Of a stretch of 64,000 nt of DNA, positions 8,332 through 17,690 are shown one piece after another. Origin of the DNA: Asaia lannensis NBRC 102526 (lineage in GTDB: Bacteria > Pseudomonadota > Alphaproteobacteria > Acetobacterales > Acetobacteraceae); assembly GCF_024054035.1 (NCBI RefSeq), contig NZ_JAMXQU010000007.1, positions 89,089 to 153,088 on the forward strand, in the 5' to 3' direction. The notes beneath the pieces were generated by a model that ran no database searches, was not told the origin of the DNA, and was given only the letters and a program-made list of their open reading frames with translations. The position numbers and the translations under genes were made by a program. The stretch's first letter is position 1. Each line of letters begins with the position of its first letter.

Positions 8332-10268
8332 AGCGGACCGAAATGAGCGTGCCCTATGGCAGAAGCCGTATTCTGCTGGTCGATGACGAGGCGGAAATCC
8401 TCGTCGCGCTGACCGATCTGCTGGAGGATGAGTTCGATATCCTTTCCAGCACTGATCCGGTCGAGGCGCTCGAATTTCTGAAAAAATCGCCCGATATCGC
8501 CGTGATCGTCTCGGATCAGCGCATGCCCAACATGACGGGCGATGTCTTGCTGAGCAAGGCGCGTGAGGTATCCGATGCGCGCGGTATCCTTCTCACCGGT
8601 TATGCCGATCTGGCGGCGGTCGTGGCGGCCCTCAACCAGGGGCGCATCCAGTTTTATGCCCACAAGCCATGGGAGTCGGACTCCCTGCGCGCGATGGTGC
8701 GCGAGGTTGCTGCGCATTACCGGCTCGAGCGTGCCCTGAAGATCGAACGCGTGCTGCTGCACGGGGCACTCGAATCGGTCCCGATGGAGGTTGTGTTCAG
8801 TCAGGCCGATGGCACGGTGCTGCGTCACAATCTTGAAACCGATGCCGGTCTGGATGCTGAATCCGTTCTCACCGAGGATGGCCTCTATCCTGAGTCCCTG
8901 CGTCCTGAAATCGACGCGATGCGCGAGGCGACGCGTCAGGAGGGCGGGGTCAGCCGTCTGGTTGCCGAGACCACGGCTGACGGGGTGAGATGGCACGAAT
9001 TCACGCGTCAGACGCTTCCCTGGCCACGCAATGCGCTGGGGGCACCGTTTCCGAGCGAGCAGCGCTGGCAGATGAGTCTGGATCGCGACGTGACCGAGCG
9101 TCTCGCCATGGAGGAGCGTCTTCGTCAGGACGACAAGATGCATGCGCTCGGGACCCTGGCGGGGGGCATCGCGCATGACTTCAACAACCTGCTTACAGCG
9201 ATGCTCGGTTCGCTCGAGCTGTTGCAGGACATGACGCCAGCGACGAACCCGACCGTCACCAGGCTGTTCGATAATGCACTGGAGTCGGCGCGTCGCGGTA
9301 CGGTTCTGACGCGACGTCTGCTCGAATTCGGACGCCCCAAGCCAATGGCCCTGAAACCGGTCGATCTGGTGGCATTGATCTGGAGCATGAACGACCTGAT
9401 CGTTCAGAGCCTGAGCCGCGCGAGCGATCTGCGTGGCGAGACGGGGCGTTGCGTTCTCGATCTTTCCGCAGTGCCGCCGGATCTGCTCATTCCTCCCGTT
9501 CTGAGCGATTCGGGACAGCTTGAGATGGCGCTGCTCAATCTCTGCATCAATGCGCGCGATGCGATGCCCGAGGGTGGGACGATTTCGATTTCCACGGGGC
9601 GCGAGGTCGCGTCGGACGGGGTGGAAAGAATGACGCTGACCGTGACGGATCAGGGTTGCGGCATGCCGCCCGAAGTGGTGCGACGTATTTTCGAGCCTTT
9701 CTTTACGACGAAAGGTCTTGGGAGCGGGACAGGGCTGGGCCTGTCGACCATCTACGGTTTCCTGCATCGCAGCGGTGGCGACATTCGGGTGGAGAGCACG
9801 CCCGGCGAGGGGACGAGCATGACCATGGTTCTGCCCATCTGTCAGGAGAGCGGAAACCGCGACTGCGAGCCTGAAGAGGTGGTGACCGAGACATGCGGAC
9901 CGCTTCATATTCTGCTTGCCGATGACGAGCCCGGCGTGCGTCTCGTGACAGCGCAGTTCCTTTCGCAGGATGGGCATGACGTGGCGAGCGTTGGCGACGG
10001 TGCCGATGTGATCGCCTGTCTGGATGCGGGGGCTTCGTTCGATCTGGTCGTGCTCGATCTGCTCATGCCAGGCATGGGGGGGCGTGAGTGTGGAACGATC
10101 CTCGCCGAGCGCTATCCCGATCTGCCCGTGCTTTATGTGAGCGGCTATGCCGATCCGGAAAATCTGCCGGCCAACGCGTTTGTGCTCGGCAAGCCGTTCA
10201 CGCCGCAGGAACTGCGACAGGCCATCGTCACGACACTGCGCAAGAAGCGTCAGGCGGCGCGTCCATAA
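8328..10268 (+). CDS. Hybrid sensor histidine kinase, REC-PAS-HisKA-HATPase-REC
   Basis: A soluble hybrid kinase of about 646 residues. An N-terminal receiver (RILLVDDEAEILVAL, acceptor Asp in VIVSDQRMPNMTG) is followed by a PAS-like linker, a HisKA domain (MHALGTLAGGIAHDFNNLL), an HATPase domain (N-box LLNLCINARDAMPEGG; G boxes DQGCGMPPE and GSGTGLGLSTIYG) and a C-terminal receiver (ILLADDEPGVRLV, acceptor Asp in LVVLDLLMPGMGG). HDFNN is typical of the HPK4-like group. The ATG at 8328 overlaps the stop of the previous kinase (ATGA); the longer frame from 8262 lies inside that gene. There is no DNA-binding output domain in either kinase, so signalling must continue through an unlinked protein. 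Confidence 0.9.
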   Translation: MKRTEMSVPYGRSRILLVDDEAEILVALTDLLEDEFDILSSTDPVEALEFLKKSPDIAVIVSDQRMPNMTGDVLLSKAREVSDARGILLTGYADLAAVVAALNQGRIQFYAHKPWESDSLRAMVREVAAHYRLERALKIERVLLHGALESVPMEVVFSQADGTVLRHNLETDAGLDAESVLTEDGLYPESLRPEIDAMREATRQEGGVSRLVAETTADGVRWHEFTRQTLPWPRNALGAPFPSEQRWQMSLDRDVTERLAMEERLRQDDKMHALGTLAGGIAHDFNNLLTAMLGSLELLQDMTPATNPTVTRLFDNALESARRGTVLTRRLLEFGRPKPMALKPVDLVALIWSMNDLIVQSLSRASDLRGETGRCVLDLSAVPPDLLIPPVLSDSGQLEMALLNLCINARDAMPEGGTISISTGREVASDGVERMTLTVTDQGCGMPPEVVRRIFEPFFTTKGLGSGTGLGLSTIYGFLHRSGGDIRVESTPGEGTSMTMVLPICQESGNRDCEPEEVVTETCGPLHILLADDEPGVRLVTAQFLSQDGHDVASVGDGADVIACLDAGASFDLVVLDLLMPGMGGRECGTILAERYPDLPVLYVSGYADPENLPANAFVLGKPFTPQELRQAIVTTLRKKRQAARP

Positions 10269-10323
10269 CGCTGGCATGAGAGGCGGACTTGTCTGCCCGC
10301 GCGCAGGGATTATGTGAAGGAGT

Positions 10324-10905
10324 ATGCAGACACATTCTTCCTCCCCACACGATCCCGTCGGCTGGCATGGCACCACCATTCTCTGCGTTCGTCGCGATGG
10401 ACAGGTGGCCATGGCGGGCGACGGTCAGGTTACGCTCGGCCAGACGGTCATCAAGGGCAATGCCCGCAAGGTGAGACGTATCGGCCCCAAGGGCACGATT
10501 CTTGCCGGATTTGCCGGTGCGACCGCCGACGCCTTTACGCTTCTGGAGCGGCTGGAAGCCAAACTCGAACGCTATCCCGACCAGCTCGAACGGGCCTGTG
10601 TCGATCTGGCCAAGGACTGGCGTACGGACCGCTATCTGCGCCGTCTGGAAGCCATGATGGCTGTGGCAGATGCCCATCGCTCCTTCACGCTCACAGGCAA
10701 TGGTGATGTGCTCGAACCCGAAGATGGCATCATCGCGATCGGCTCGGGTGGGAATTACGCGCTTTCAGCCGCGCGTGCGCTGATCGATATCGATGGGCTC
10801 AGTGCCGAAGACGTGGCACGACGCGCAATGAAGATTGCCGGTGATATCTGCGTATACACCAACCACTCGGTCCGGGTGGAACTGCTCGACGGAGAGACGC
10901 TGTGA
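10324..10905 (+). CDS. hslV: ATP-dependent protease HslUV, peptidase subunit
   Basis: Proteasome-like peptidase that forms a double hexamer and degrades proteins unfolded by HslU. The 193-residue product has a propeptide of about 16 residues before [10 protein letters not shown]; the first Thr after Gly is the expected N-terminal nucleophile after self-processing. The block [24 protein letters not shown] and the C-terminal half are typical. The Shine-Dalgarno GAAGGAG sits only one base from the ATG at 10324, closer than usual, but no better in-frame start exists. The stop overlaps the hslU start. Confidence 0.95.
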   Translation: MQTHSSSPHDPVGWHGTTILCVRRDGQVAMAGDGQVTLGQTVIKGNARKVRRIGPKGTILAGFAGATADAFTLLERLEAKLERYPDQLERACVDLAKDWRTDRYLRRLEAMMAVADAHRSFTLTGNGDVLEPEDGIIAIGSGGNYALSAARALIDIDGLSAEDVARRAMKIAGDICVYTNHSVRVELLDGETL

Positions 10906-12221
10906 TGGAAATTCCGAATTACTCGCCACGCGAGATCGTCTCCGAACTCGACCGTTTCATCATCGGGCAGAATGAGGCCAAACGCGCCGTGGCCATTGCC
11001 ATGCGTAACCGATGGCGTCGTGCCCAGCTGCCCGAAGGGCTGCGCGAAGAGGTCGTGCCCAAGAATATCCTGATGATCGGCCCGACCGGCTGCGGCAAGA
11101 CCGAAATCGCGCGCCGTCTTGCCCGTCTGGCCCAGTCGCCCTTCCTGAAGGTCGAGGCCACCAAGTTTACCGAAGTCGGCTATGTCGGACGCGATGTGGA
11201 ATCCATCGTTCGCGATCTCGTCGAGGTCTCGCTCACCATGCTGCGTGAGTCGCGGCGCAAGGACGTGAATGCCAAGGCCGAATTGGCGGCAGAAGCGCGT
11301 CTTGTCGATGCGCTGACCGGTGAGGCAGCCTCGGCCGACACCAAGACCAAGTTCCGCCAGATGCTGCGCAAGGGCGATCTTGAGGACAAGGAAATCGAGA
11401 TTCAGGTCGGCCGTGAGAGCGGCCCAGGCGAAATGCCGGACATGGCCAACGGCACTGTCATGAATGCGGCTGCATTCGGCGATCTGATGAAGAATCTGAT
11501 GAACCGCTCGCCGCAGAAGCGTCGCCTCACCATCGCTGCAGCCCGTCAGCTTCTGATACGTGAAGAAGCCGATCGTCTGGTCGATAACGATGCCCTGACA
11601 CAGGACGCGATACGTCATACGCAGGACCACGGCATCGTGTTCCTCGACGAGATCGACAAGGTCTGTGCCCGTTCCGGTGAAGGCGGCGGGCGTAGTGGCG
11701 ATATCTCCCGCGAGGGCGTGCAGCGCGATCTGCTGCCGCTTATCGAGGGAACGACCGTGACCACCAAATACGGCCCGGTCAAAACCGATCATATCCTGTT
11801 CATCGCATCGGGCGCTTTCCATCTGGCCAAGCCCTCCGATCTGCTTCCCGAGCTGCAGGGGCGTCTGCCGATCCGTGTAGAACTGGCGGGGCTGACGCGT
11901 GACGATCTCAAACGCATATTGCTCGAGCCGGAACATTCGCTGCTCAAGCAATATGTGTCGCTTCTGGGGACAGAGAACGTCACGCTCGTTTTCGAAGATG
12001 GCGCGGTGGATGCGCTGGCCGAACTGGCTGCCGACATCAACGAGCGCGTCGAGAATATCGGGGCGCGTCGTCTTGCGACGGTTATGGAACGTCTGCTTGA
12101 GGATATCTCTTTCAGGGCCTCCGACCGCAGTGGTGAAACGATAACGGTCTCGGCGCGCGATGTGCAGGAGCGCGTCGCGCCTCTGGCGAACAAGGGCGAT
12201 CTCAGCAGGTTCATCCTGTGA
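10905..12221 (+). CDS. hslU: ATP-dependent protease HslUV, ATPase subunit
   Basis: AAA+ unfoldase that feeds substrates to HslV. At 438 residues it has the usual length. Visible motifs are the N-terminal [16 protein letters not shown], Walker [10 protein letters not shown], the pore loop in [14 protein letters not shown], the I-domain from about residue 110 to 235, Walker [11 protein letters not shown], and the C-terminal sensor 2 region [18 protein letters not shown]. The ATG at 10905 overlaps the hslV stop as TGATG; the GTG at 10902 is in frame but less likely. It is followed without gap by sufE. Confidence 0.96.
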   Translation: MEIPNYSPREIVSELDRFIIGQNEAKRAVAIAMRNRWRRAQLPEGLREEVVPKNILMIGPTGCGKTEIARRLARLAQSPFLKVEATKFTEVGYVGRDVESIVRDLVEVSLTMLRESRRKDVNAKAELAAEARLVDALTGEAASADTKTKFRQMLRKGDLEDKEIEIQVGRESGPGEMPDMANGTVMNAAAFGDLMKNLMNRSPQKRRLTIAAARQLLIREEADRLVDNDALTQDAIRHTQDHGIVFLDEIDKVCARSGEGGGRSGDISREGVQRDLLPLIEGTTVTTKYGPVKTDHILFIASGAFHLAKPSDLLPELQGRLPIRVELAGLTRDDLKRILLEPEHSLLKQYVSLLGTENVTLVFEDGAVDALAELAADINERVENIGARRLATVMERLLEDISFRASDRSGETITVSARDVQERVAPLANKGDLSRFIL

Positions 12222-12679
12222 GCGGCGCCCAAAATAACGCCGAGGTTGGCGAAGTCTTCGTTCGGCCTGTCGACGGCACGGCAGCCGAGGCGATTGCGGC
12301 GATTGCCGAAGAACTCGCGATGTTCGATGACTGGATGGATCGTTACGAGTACATCATCGAGATGGGTCGCAGTCTCCCGTCCTTTCCTGCCGCGTGGCAG
12401 AACGATGCCCATCGCGTGCCGGGATGTCAGAGTCAGGTCTGGCTGGAAGCCAGCGAGGACGGGGACAAACTGCTCTTTGCCGGTGCGTCGGACGCGGCCA
12501 TCGTCAGTGGGTTGGTTGCCCTTCTGCTGCGTGTGTATTCGGGTCGAAGCAGGGCAGAGATCGAGGATACCGACCCGAAATTCCTGCATGAGCTTGGGCT
12601 GGTCAAGGCCTTGTCAACCAATCGCGGGAACGGTGTTGAAGCCATGGCCCAGGCTATACGGGCCCGTGCACGCGCCTGA
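12218..12679 (+). CDS. sufE: SufE family cysteine desulfuration protein
   Basis: SufE accepts persulfide sulfur from the cysteine desulfurase SufS and passes it to the Fe-S scaffold. The 153-residue product shows the family motif with the acceptor cysteine in VPGCQSQVW (Cys near residue 70), preceded by [15 protein letters not shown] and followed by [18 protein letters not shown] and the C-terminal [17 protein letters not shown]. The likely start is the GTG at 12218, overlapping the hslU stop as GTGA. This places sufE in the hslVU transcript, away from any suf operon. A strong terminator follows at 12724. Confidence 0.93.
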   Translation: MSGAQNNAEVGEVFVRPVDGTAAEAIAAIAEELAMFDDWMDRYEYIIEMGRSLPSFPAAWQNDAHRVPGCQSQVWLEASEDGDKLLFAGASDAAIVSGLVALLLRVYSGRSRAEIEDTDPKFLHELGLVKALSTNRGNGVEAMAQAIRARARA

Positions 12680-12723
12680 CTGACCGGGCGATAGGGCAAC
12701 CGGAAAGAGACTCGTATTGATGT

Positions 12724-12753
12724 GAAAATGGCCCGGTCGCCCGGGCCATTTTC
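12724..12753 (+). terminator. Terminator-like hairpin after sufE
   Basis: Perfect 13-bp inverted repeat GAAAATGGCCCGG / CCGGGCCATTTTC with a TCGC tetraloop. The arms start and end in A and T runs, so it can work in both directions. It lies between sufE (plus) and the convergent small secreted-protein gene (minus). Confidence 0.8.
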
Positions 12754-12793
12754 GTATGTAAGCGCCTGAGGCCGAGCTTGGCCTGACAAACGA

Positions 12794-13051
12794 TCAGTTC
12801 TTGCCGGGTGCGCCTTCGGCGGGCGTGGCAGGAGCCGAAGTCTCGGGAGCAGAAACCTTGCTCTCATCCTTGGTGGCCATGCCGGGCTTGCACTTCATGA
12901 ACTTGCCTTTGGCATCGCGACATTTTTCGGCCTTGGGCTTTTCACATTTGGTGAATTTGCCTGAGGTGGCATCGCGACAGGGCTTGGCATAGGCGGCGGG
13001 CGCTGCGGCGGTGCCGAGCAGCACGGTCAGGGCGAGAAATCCACGTAGCAT
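12794..13051 (-). CDS. Small secreted protein with two CRDAxGKFxKC repeats
   Basis: An 85-residue protein. A signal peptide is evident (LRGFLALTVLLGTAAAPAAYA). The mature part has two copies of a Cys-paired repeat, CRDATSGKFTKC and CRDAKGKFMKC, separated by a Lys-rich linker, and then an Ala/Pro/Ser/Glu-rich low-complexity tail. Four mature Cys would allow two disulfides in the periplasm. I do not recognise a named family; it is distantly reminiscent of PsiF-type repeats but not enough to assign. The ATG at 13051 directly precedes the signal peptide, so the longer frame to 13261 is rejected. Confidence 0.75.
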   Translation of the reverse strand: MLRGFLALTVLLGTAAAPAAYAKPCRDATSGKFTKCEKPKAEKCRDAKGKFMKCKPGMATKDESKVSAPETSAPATPAEGAPGKN

Positions 13052-13142
13052 TGGAATGATCCTTGGCTGAGGTTTCTGCAACAGTCTGACATTATCGAAG
13101 CCTGTGCAAGCTGTCCTTTGTCGGCACGCGGACAGGTCACAA

Positions 13143-13168
13143 AAAAACCCGCCGTGAGGCGGGTTTTT
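13143..13168 (-). terminator. Intrinsic terminator of gcd
   Basis: Read on the minus strand, an 11-bp stem AAAAACCCGCC / GGCGGGTTTTT with a four-base loop is followed by further T residues. It lies 23 bp past the gcd stop codon. Confidence 0.88.
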
Positions 13169-13190
13169 CCGTAGCGCGACTGATCGGAGA

Positions 13191-15608
13191 TCAGTTCGGC
13201 AGGGCGTAGGCAACCAGATAGTCGCCCATCTTGGTCCCGAAGGATCCATGACCGCCTGCATAGGTCACGATGTACTGCTTGCCATTGGCAGAGTAGCTCA
13301 TCGGGGTGGACTGGCCACCGGCAGGCAGACGATCCTGCCACAGTGTTTCACCCGTCGTGACATCGTAGGCGCGGATGTAGAAATCCAGCGTCGATGTCAG
13401 GAAGGCAACGTTGCCAGCCGTGGTCAGAGGACCACCGAGGCTCGGTACACCGATCTTGAGTGGCGGCAGCTGGATGGGGAGTGCGCTGCTGTAAAGGCTG
13501 TCGCGCAGCGTGCCGTTACGATGCTTCCACACCACCTTGTTGGTGCGCAGATCGATGCCGGCCATGTAGCCCCACGGCGGACGCTTGCAGGGGATGGGGA
13601 AACCGACCTTGGTCAGGATGGGGTTCAGGAACGGGCTGAGCATGATGGCGTAAGGCGCGCCATAGTTGTGCTGCAGACCGGTTTCGCCACCGGCACCCTT
13701 GGCGTCCTTTTCGGGCCAGAGCGGGTTACCCGGACCACGCGGCACGAGCTGCGAGACGAAGGGCAGGCCGATCGGGTTGGCGATAGCGATCTGGCGCTGC
13801 GGATCGACAGCCAGGCCGCCCCATTCGAAGACACCCAGATTGCCCGGGAAGATCAGAGAGCCACGCTCGGAGGGAGCCGTGAAGGTGCCCTTGTAGTCGA
13901 GCTGATGGAAAGCGATACGGCAGATCAGCTGATCGAAAACCGTGCCGCCCCACATATCCTTGCCCGTCAGGAGAGCCTTCGGGCGAAGGGTCAGGTCGGA
14001 GAAAGGCTGGGTGGGGGAGACGTGATCGCCCTTCGTCACTTCCTGCGGAACCGGCAGTTCCGGCGCCGGGACGATCAGTTTGCCATCGCGACGGTCGAGA
14101 ACGAACAGATTGCCCGTCTTGGCCGGTGCATAGATGGCAGGAATGACCGTGCCGTCCTTCTGGGTGATGTCCACAAGGCTCATCTGCGACGGCAGATCCA
14201 TGTCCCACAGATCGTGGTGAACGGTCTGATAGCTCCAGGCCAGCTTGCCGGTATCGGCATGCAGGGCGAGAACTGCCGAAGCGTAACGTTCTGCATCCGG
14301 CGTGCGGTTGCCGCCCCACTGGTCAGGGGTCTGAACGCCGGTCGGGATGTAGATCAGGCCCAGATTCGCGTCATAGGACGAGGTGATCCAGGAGTTGGGG
14401 GAGTTGGCGACGTATTTGTGGCCATCGACCGGCATCTGGTTCGGGTCGGGGTTCGACGGATCGAAAACCCAGGCGAGCTTGCCAGTGTACAGATCGAAAG
14501 CACGCGTCACGCCCGACGGTTCCTTGACGGATCCGTTATCGGTCACAGCGCCCGAGACGATGACGAACTTGTCGGTCACGACCGGCGGGGAGGTGGGTTC
14601 GTAATCGCCAACCTTCGTGAAGGGCATGCCCGGCGTACGCAGGTCGATCTCGCCGTTATTGCCGAAGCTTGTGCAGGCCTTGCCGGTTTCCGCGTCCACA
14701 GCGAACATGCGGCCGTCATTGACGGGCAGGAACAGGCGTGCGGAGCATTCGCTCGGTGCAGGCGTACCGTCAGAGGTGACAGCGTTGGCTTCCGACTTGT
14801 GATAGGTCACGCCACGGCATGTCAGATGCTGGAACCCCGGATTGACATAGAGATGGGGGTCGAACACCCATTTCGTCTTGCCGGTTGCGCCATCGACTGC
14901 AAACAGCTTCTGGTGAAGCGAGCAGAAATACAGCGTGCCATTGACGGCGAGCGGTGTGGCTTCGTTGGTGGCTTCACCCGGATCGTTCGGGCCCTTGAGG
15001 TCCCCCGTACGCATCGTCCAGGCAACCTTCAGCTTGCTGACGTTGTCGGAATTGATCTGTGTCAGCGGCGAGAAGCGGTCGCCGTACTGGGTGCGGCCAT
15101 AGGCATGCCAGTCCCCATCGGGAACCTGCGGTGCATCGCTGCCTGCTGCTGCAATCTTGTCCGTCGGCAGGTTGCCCTGCTCATCGCTCGGATCCTGCAC
15201 GAACGCCACGACCACCACGATGAGGGCAAGAAGCACGCTCGCGGCCAGAGGCAGGGTTGCTGTGCGGCTCGGGCTGATTTGGCGGCTGACGAAAGGCAGC
15301 AGAAGCCAGATGCCGAGAACGACAACGATGTCGCCGCGCGGGACCAGTGACCAGAAATCGATGCCGATTTCGCTGATCGCCCAGATGAGCGATCCGAGGA
15401 TCACGATGGTATAGAGCCAGAAAGCCGCCGGGCGGCCTTTCCAGGCAAGAAAGGCGGTGGCCAGAAGGGCGATACCGCAGACTGCATAATAAGGGGTGTC
15501 GCCATAGCTCAGGAGCCAGACACCGCCGATTGTCAGATATAAGCCACAAATGGCGAATATCACGGCGGTGAGGGCAGCCCAGAACCGCGGCCGGGGAACC
15601 GTGTTCAT
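13191..15608 (-). CDS. gcd: Membrane-bound PQQ-dependent glucose dehydrogenase
   Basis: Oxidises D-glucose to glucono-delta-lactone on the periplasmic side and passes electrons to ubiquinone; the central sugar oxidation enzyme of acetic acid bacteria. The 805-residue length is that of single-subunit membrane GDH. The first about 140 residues contain five hydrophobic helices (for example FWAALTAVIFAICGLYLTIGGVWLL), then a beta-propeller domain starting near DGDWHAYGRTQYGDRFSPLTQI. Propeller W-motif blocks such as GKLAWVFDPSNPD, TGKLAWSYQTVHHDLWDMDLP and TGETLWQDRLPAGGQSTPM are clear. It is monocistronic with its own terminator. An FNR/FixK-type site lies 72-85 bp upstream of the ATG, hinting at oxygen-responsive control. 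Confidence 0.96.
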   Translation of the reverse strand: MNTVPRPRFWAALTAVIFAICGLYLTIGGVWLLSYGDTPYYAVCGIALLATAFLAWKGRPAAFWLYTIVILGSLIWAISEIGIDFWSLVPRGDIVVVLGIWLLLPFVSRQISPSRTATLPLAASVLLALIVVVVAFVQDPSDEQGNLPTDKIAAAGSDAPQVPDGDWHAYGRTQYGDRFSPLTQINSDNVSKLKVAWTMRTGDLKGPNDPGEATNEATPLAVNGTLYFCSLHQKLFAVDGATGKTKWVFDPHLYVNPGFQHLTCRGVTYHKSEANAVTSDGTPAPSECSARLFLPVNDGRMFAVDAETGKACTSFGNNGEIDLRTPGMPFTKVGDYEPTSPPVVTDKFVIVSGAVTDNGSVKEPSGVTRAFDLYTGKLAWVFDPSNPDPNQMPVDGHKYVANSPNSWITSSYDANLGLIYIPTGVQTPDQWGGNRTPDAERYASAVLALHADTGKLAWSYQTVHHDLWDMDLPSQMSLVDITQKDGTVIPAIYAPAKTGNLFVLDRRDGKLIVPAPELPVPQEVTKGDHVSPTQPFSDLTLRPKALLTGKDMWGGTVFDQLICRIAFHQLDYKGTFTAPSERGSLIFPGNLGVFEWGGLAVDPQRQIAIANPIGLPFVSQLVPRGPGNPLWPEKDAKGAGGETGLQHNYGAPYAIMLSPFLNPILTKVGFPIPCKRPPWGYMAGIDLRTNKVVWKHRNGTLRDSLYSSALPIQLPPLKIGVPSLGGPLTTAGNVAFLTSTLDFYIRAYDVTTGETLWQDRLPAGGQSTPMSYSANGKQYIVTYAGGHGSFGTKMGDYLVAYALPN

Positions 15609-15679
15609 GCGTCGTCCTATGAGTGGTTTCGTGGTCGGAAACGTTGTGAAAAGAGACCGCGTGGAAAAAGGCCCAAATG

Positions 15680-15693
15680 TTGATCTACGTCAA
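15680..15693. promoter_or_regulatory. Candidate FNR/FixK-type binding site upstream of gcd
   Basis: The 14-mer TTGATCTACGTCAA fits the FNR/FixK consensus TTGAY-N4-RTCAA at every fixed position. It sits in the divergent gcd/rpmI intergenic region, its centre about 79 bp from the gcd ATG and about 209 bp from the rpmI ATG. Position favours gcd. I see no clean -10 hexamer on either strand to fix the arrangement, so the assignment rests on the motif match alone. Confidence 0.5.
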
Positions 15694-15895
15694 GAACGTC
15701 CCACATTATGGTTAACGTCTCATCTAACCCAAAGTAAATGTTTATGCGCGTTAAAACGGGTTGTATCGGACAGGGATATCCGGTAGGTGCCCCCTTTCGA
15801 ACGCGCGTCCAGGCGATGGCAGGGCATGCCTGGCCGCTTGGTGATGTCTGCGAGCAATCGCGGAAGGTCGCCTTATATGTCGAGAGGAGAATGAA

Positions 15896-16099
15896 ATGCC
15901 CAAGATGAAGACCAAGTCGTCGGTCAAGAAGCGGTTCAAGATCACCGCAACCGGCAAGGTGATGTGCGGTCCCGGCAACAAGCGCCATGGCCTCATCAAC
16001 CGTCCGCAGAAAATGAAGCGCACCAATCGCGGCCCGCAGACCATGACGGAAATGGATGCGAAGACCGTGAAGCAGTGGGCCCCCTACGGACTGGCTTGA
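15896..16099 (+). CDS. rpmI: 50S ribosomal protein L35
   Basis: A 67-residue basic protein of the large ribosomal subunit beginning [20 protein letters not shown], the L35 signature. A good Shine-Dalgarno (GAGAGGAGA) precedes the ATG. It is followed 12 bp later by rplT, the conserved pair. infC, often the first gene of this operon, is not upstream here; a leader of up to 287 bp separates it from gcd. Confidence 0.97.
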   Translation: MPKMKTKSSVKKRFKITATGKVMCGPGNKRHGLINRPQKMKRTNRGPQTMTEMDAKTVKQWAPYGLA

Positions 16100-16111
16100 G
16101 GAGCAATATAA

Positions 16112-16498
16112 ATGGCACGTGTTAAGCGCGGCGTAACGACGCACGCCCGTCACAAGAAGGTTCTGGATCTCGCCAAGGGTTACCGCGGCCGGTCTTCTAC
16201 CAACTATCGTATTGCTCTTGAGCGCGTCGAGAAGGCACTTCGCTATGCCTATCGTGACCGTCGCAACAAGAAGCGCGATTTCCGCGCTCTGTGGATCCAG
16301 CGTATCAACGCTGCCGTTCGCGAGCAGGGCCTGACCTACAGCAAGTTCATCAATGGTCTTGCCAAGGCTGGTATCGAAATCGACCGTAAGGTACTGGCCG
16401 CCATCGCATTCGATGACGCAGCAACCTTCGCCGAAATCGTGAAGCTGGCGCAGATGGCTCTCGAGCAGCCTGCCCAAGAGCAGACGGCTCAGGCCTGA
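16112..16498 (+). CDS. rplT: 50S ribosomal protein L20
   Basis: A 128-residue early-assembly protein of the 50S subunit. N-terminal [26 protein letters not shown] and the central [28 protein letters not shown] are typical L20 blocks; the C-terminal end has an extra Ala/Gln/Glu-rich tail ([11 protein letters not shown]). In some bacteria L20 represses its own operon by binding the leader; no such structure was resolved here. A strong terminator follows. Confidence 0.97.
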   Translation: MARVKRGVTTHARHKKVLDLAKGYRGRSSTNYRIALERVEKALRYAYRDRRNKKRDFRALWIQRINAAVREQGLTYSKFINGLAKAGIEIDRKVLAAIAFDDAATFAEIVKLAQMALEQPAQEQTAQA

Positions 16499-16536
16499 TC
16501 TGCCGCTTTTCGGTTTGGCCGATTTGCAGATTTGAT

Positions 16537-16580
16537 AGAAAACGGGTCGTCCTGTATCAGGACGGCCCGTTTTCTTTTTT
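16537..16580 (+). terminator. Intrinsic terminator after rplT
   Basis: An 18-bp stem (AGAAAACGGGTCGTCCTG pairing with its complement through one G-U) with a three-base loop, then a run of T at 16575-16580. It separates the rpmI-rplT transcript from pheS. Confidence 0.92.
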
Positions 16581-16612
16581 GACGATACCAGTTGACCGGA
16601 TGGAACAGGCGA

Positions 16613-17686
16613 ATGATGGGCGATGATCTGGAAGCGCTGAGAAGCGAAACTCTCGAAGCCTTGGCGCAGGCGCAGGATCACGCCGGCTGGGATGCTATTC
16701 GTGTCGGTGTGCTCGGTAAATCGGGCCGTCTGACCCGCCTGCTCAAGGAGCTGGGCAAGATGAGCCCCGAGGAGCGCAAGGAACGCGGACAGGCACTGAA
16801 CCGCCTGCGCGATGCGCTCAATACTGCAGTCGAGCAGCGCGGACAGGAAATTGCGGAGGCGGCACTTGAGGCCCGCCTGAAGTCGGAGCAGGTCGATGTA
16901 ACCATGCCCGCGATTGCGACTCCTCCGGGCCAGTTGCACCCGATCGGCCGGACCATCGAGGAAATGACCGCGATTTTCGGCGCTATGGGATTCTCCGTGG
17001 CCGAGGGACCGGATATCGAATCCCAGTGGCATAATTTTTCGGCACTCAACACGCCTGAACACCATCCCGCCCGTACCGAGCACGATACGTTCTATCTGCC
17101 TGCCACGCATGAGGACTCGCCGCCGCGCGTATTGCGTACCCAGACCTCCGGTGTCCAGATTCGCACCATGCTGACCCAGGCGCCGCCGATCCGTGTCATA
17201 GCGCCGGGACGCACATATCGCGCCGATCACGATGCCACTCACTCACCGATGTTTCATCAATGTGAAGGACTTGTCATCGACAAGAATATTACGCTGGGTC
17301 ATCTCAAGGGCTGTCTGATCGAATTTCTCCGAGTCTTCTTCGATAAGCCGGACCTTCCCGTGCGTTTTCGTGCTTCCTATTTCCCTTTCACCGAGCCCTC
17401 CATGGAGGTCGATATCGGCTGGTCGCGCCAGACCGGCGAGATTGGCGGGGGAACGGACTGGCTTGAAGTGCTCGGCTCGGGCATGGTCCACCCACGCGTG
17501 CTCGCCAATTGCGGGCTCGACCCGGCCGTCTGGCAGGGCTTCGCCTTCGGTATGGGCATCGAGCGCCTCACCATGCTCAAGAACGGTATCCCCGATCTGC
17601 GCTCTTTCTATGAGAGCGATCTGAGATGGCTGCGCCATTACGGCTTCTCTGCCCTGTCTTCCGTCAGCCTCGCAGAAGGAGTCTGA
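16613..17686 (+). CDS. pheS: Phenylalanine-tRNA ligase alpha subunit
   Basis: Catalytic subunit of the alpha2-beta2 PheRS. About 357 residues: an N-terminal coiled coil (about 1-90), then the class II core with motif 2 region HPARTEHDTFYLP, LLRTQTSGVQIR-like block VLRTQTSGVQIRTM, GRTYRADHDATHSPMFHQCEGL, and motif 3 AFGMGIERLTMLKNGIPDLR. The frame opens at a TTG at 16592, but the ATG pair at 16613 and 16616 with AACAGG upstream fits family length better. The gene is 4 bp from pheT. Confidence 0.96.
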   Translation: MMGDDLEALRSETLEALAQAQDHAGWDAIRVGVLGKSGRLTRLLKELGKMSPEERKERGQALNRLRDALNTAVEQRGQEIAEAALEARLKSEQVDVTMPAIATPPGQLHPIGRTIEEMTAIFGAMGFSVAEGPDIESQWHNFSALNTPEHHPARTEHDTFYLPATHEDSPPRVLRTQTSGVQIRTMLTQAPPIRVIAPGRTYRADHDATHSPMFHQCEGLVIDKNITLGHLKGCLIEFLRVFFDKPDLPVRFRASYFPFTEPSMEVDIGWSRQTGEIGGGTDWLEVLGSGMVHPRVLANCGLDPAVWQGFAFGMGIERLTMLKNGIPDLRSFYESDLRWLRHYGFSALSSVSLAEGV

Positions 17687-17690
17687 AATT

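Noticed and set aside
6469..10412. Two long minus-strand open frames (578 and 742 codons) antisense to the hybrid kinases and hslV
   Set aside because: The plus-strand kinases have complete domain sets; the antisense products are His/Arg/Gln-rich without motifs.
13248..15350. 700-codon plus-strand open frame antisense to gcd
   Set aside because: gcd is certain on the minus strand; the antisense translation has no family features.
15617..17242. 541-codon minus-strand open frame over rpmI, rplT and pheS
   Set aside because: It lies antisense to three certain genes and has no recognisable domain; long antisense frames are common in GC-rich DNA.
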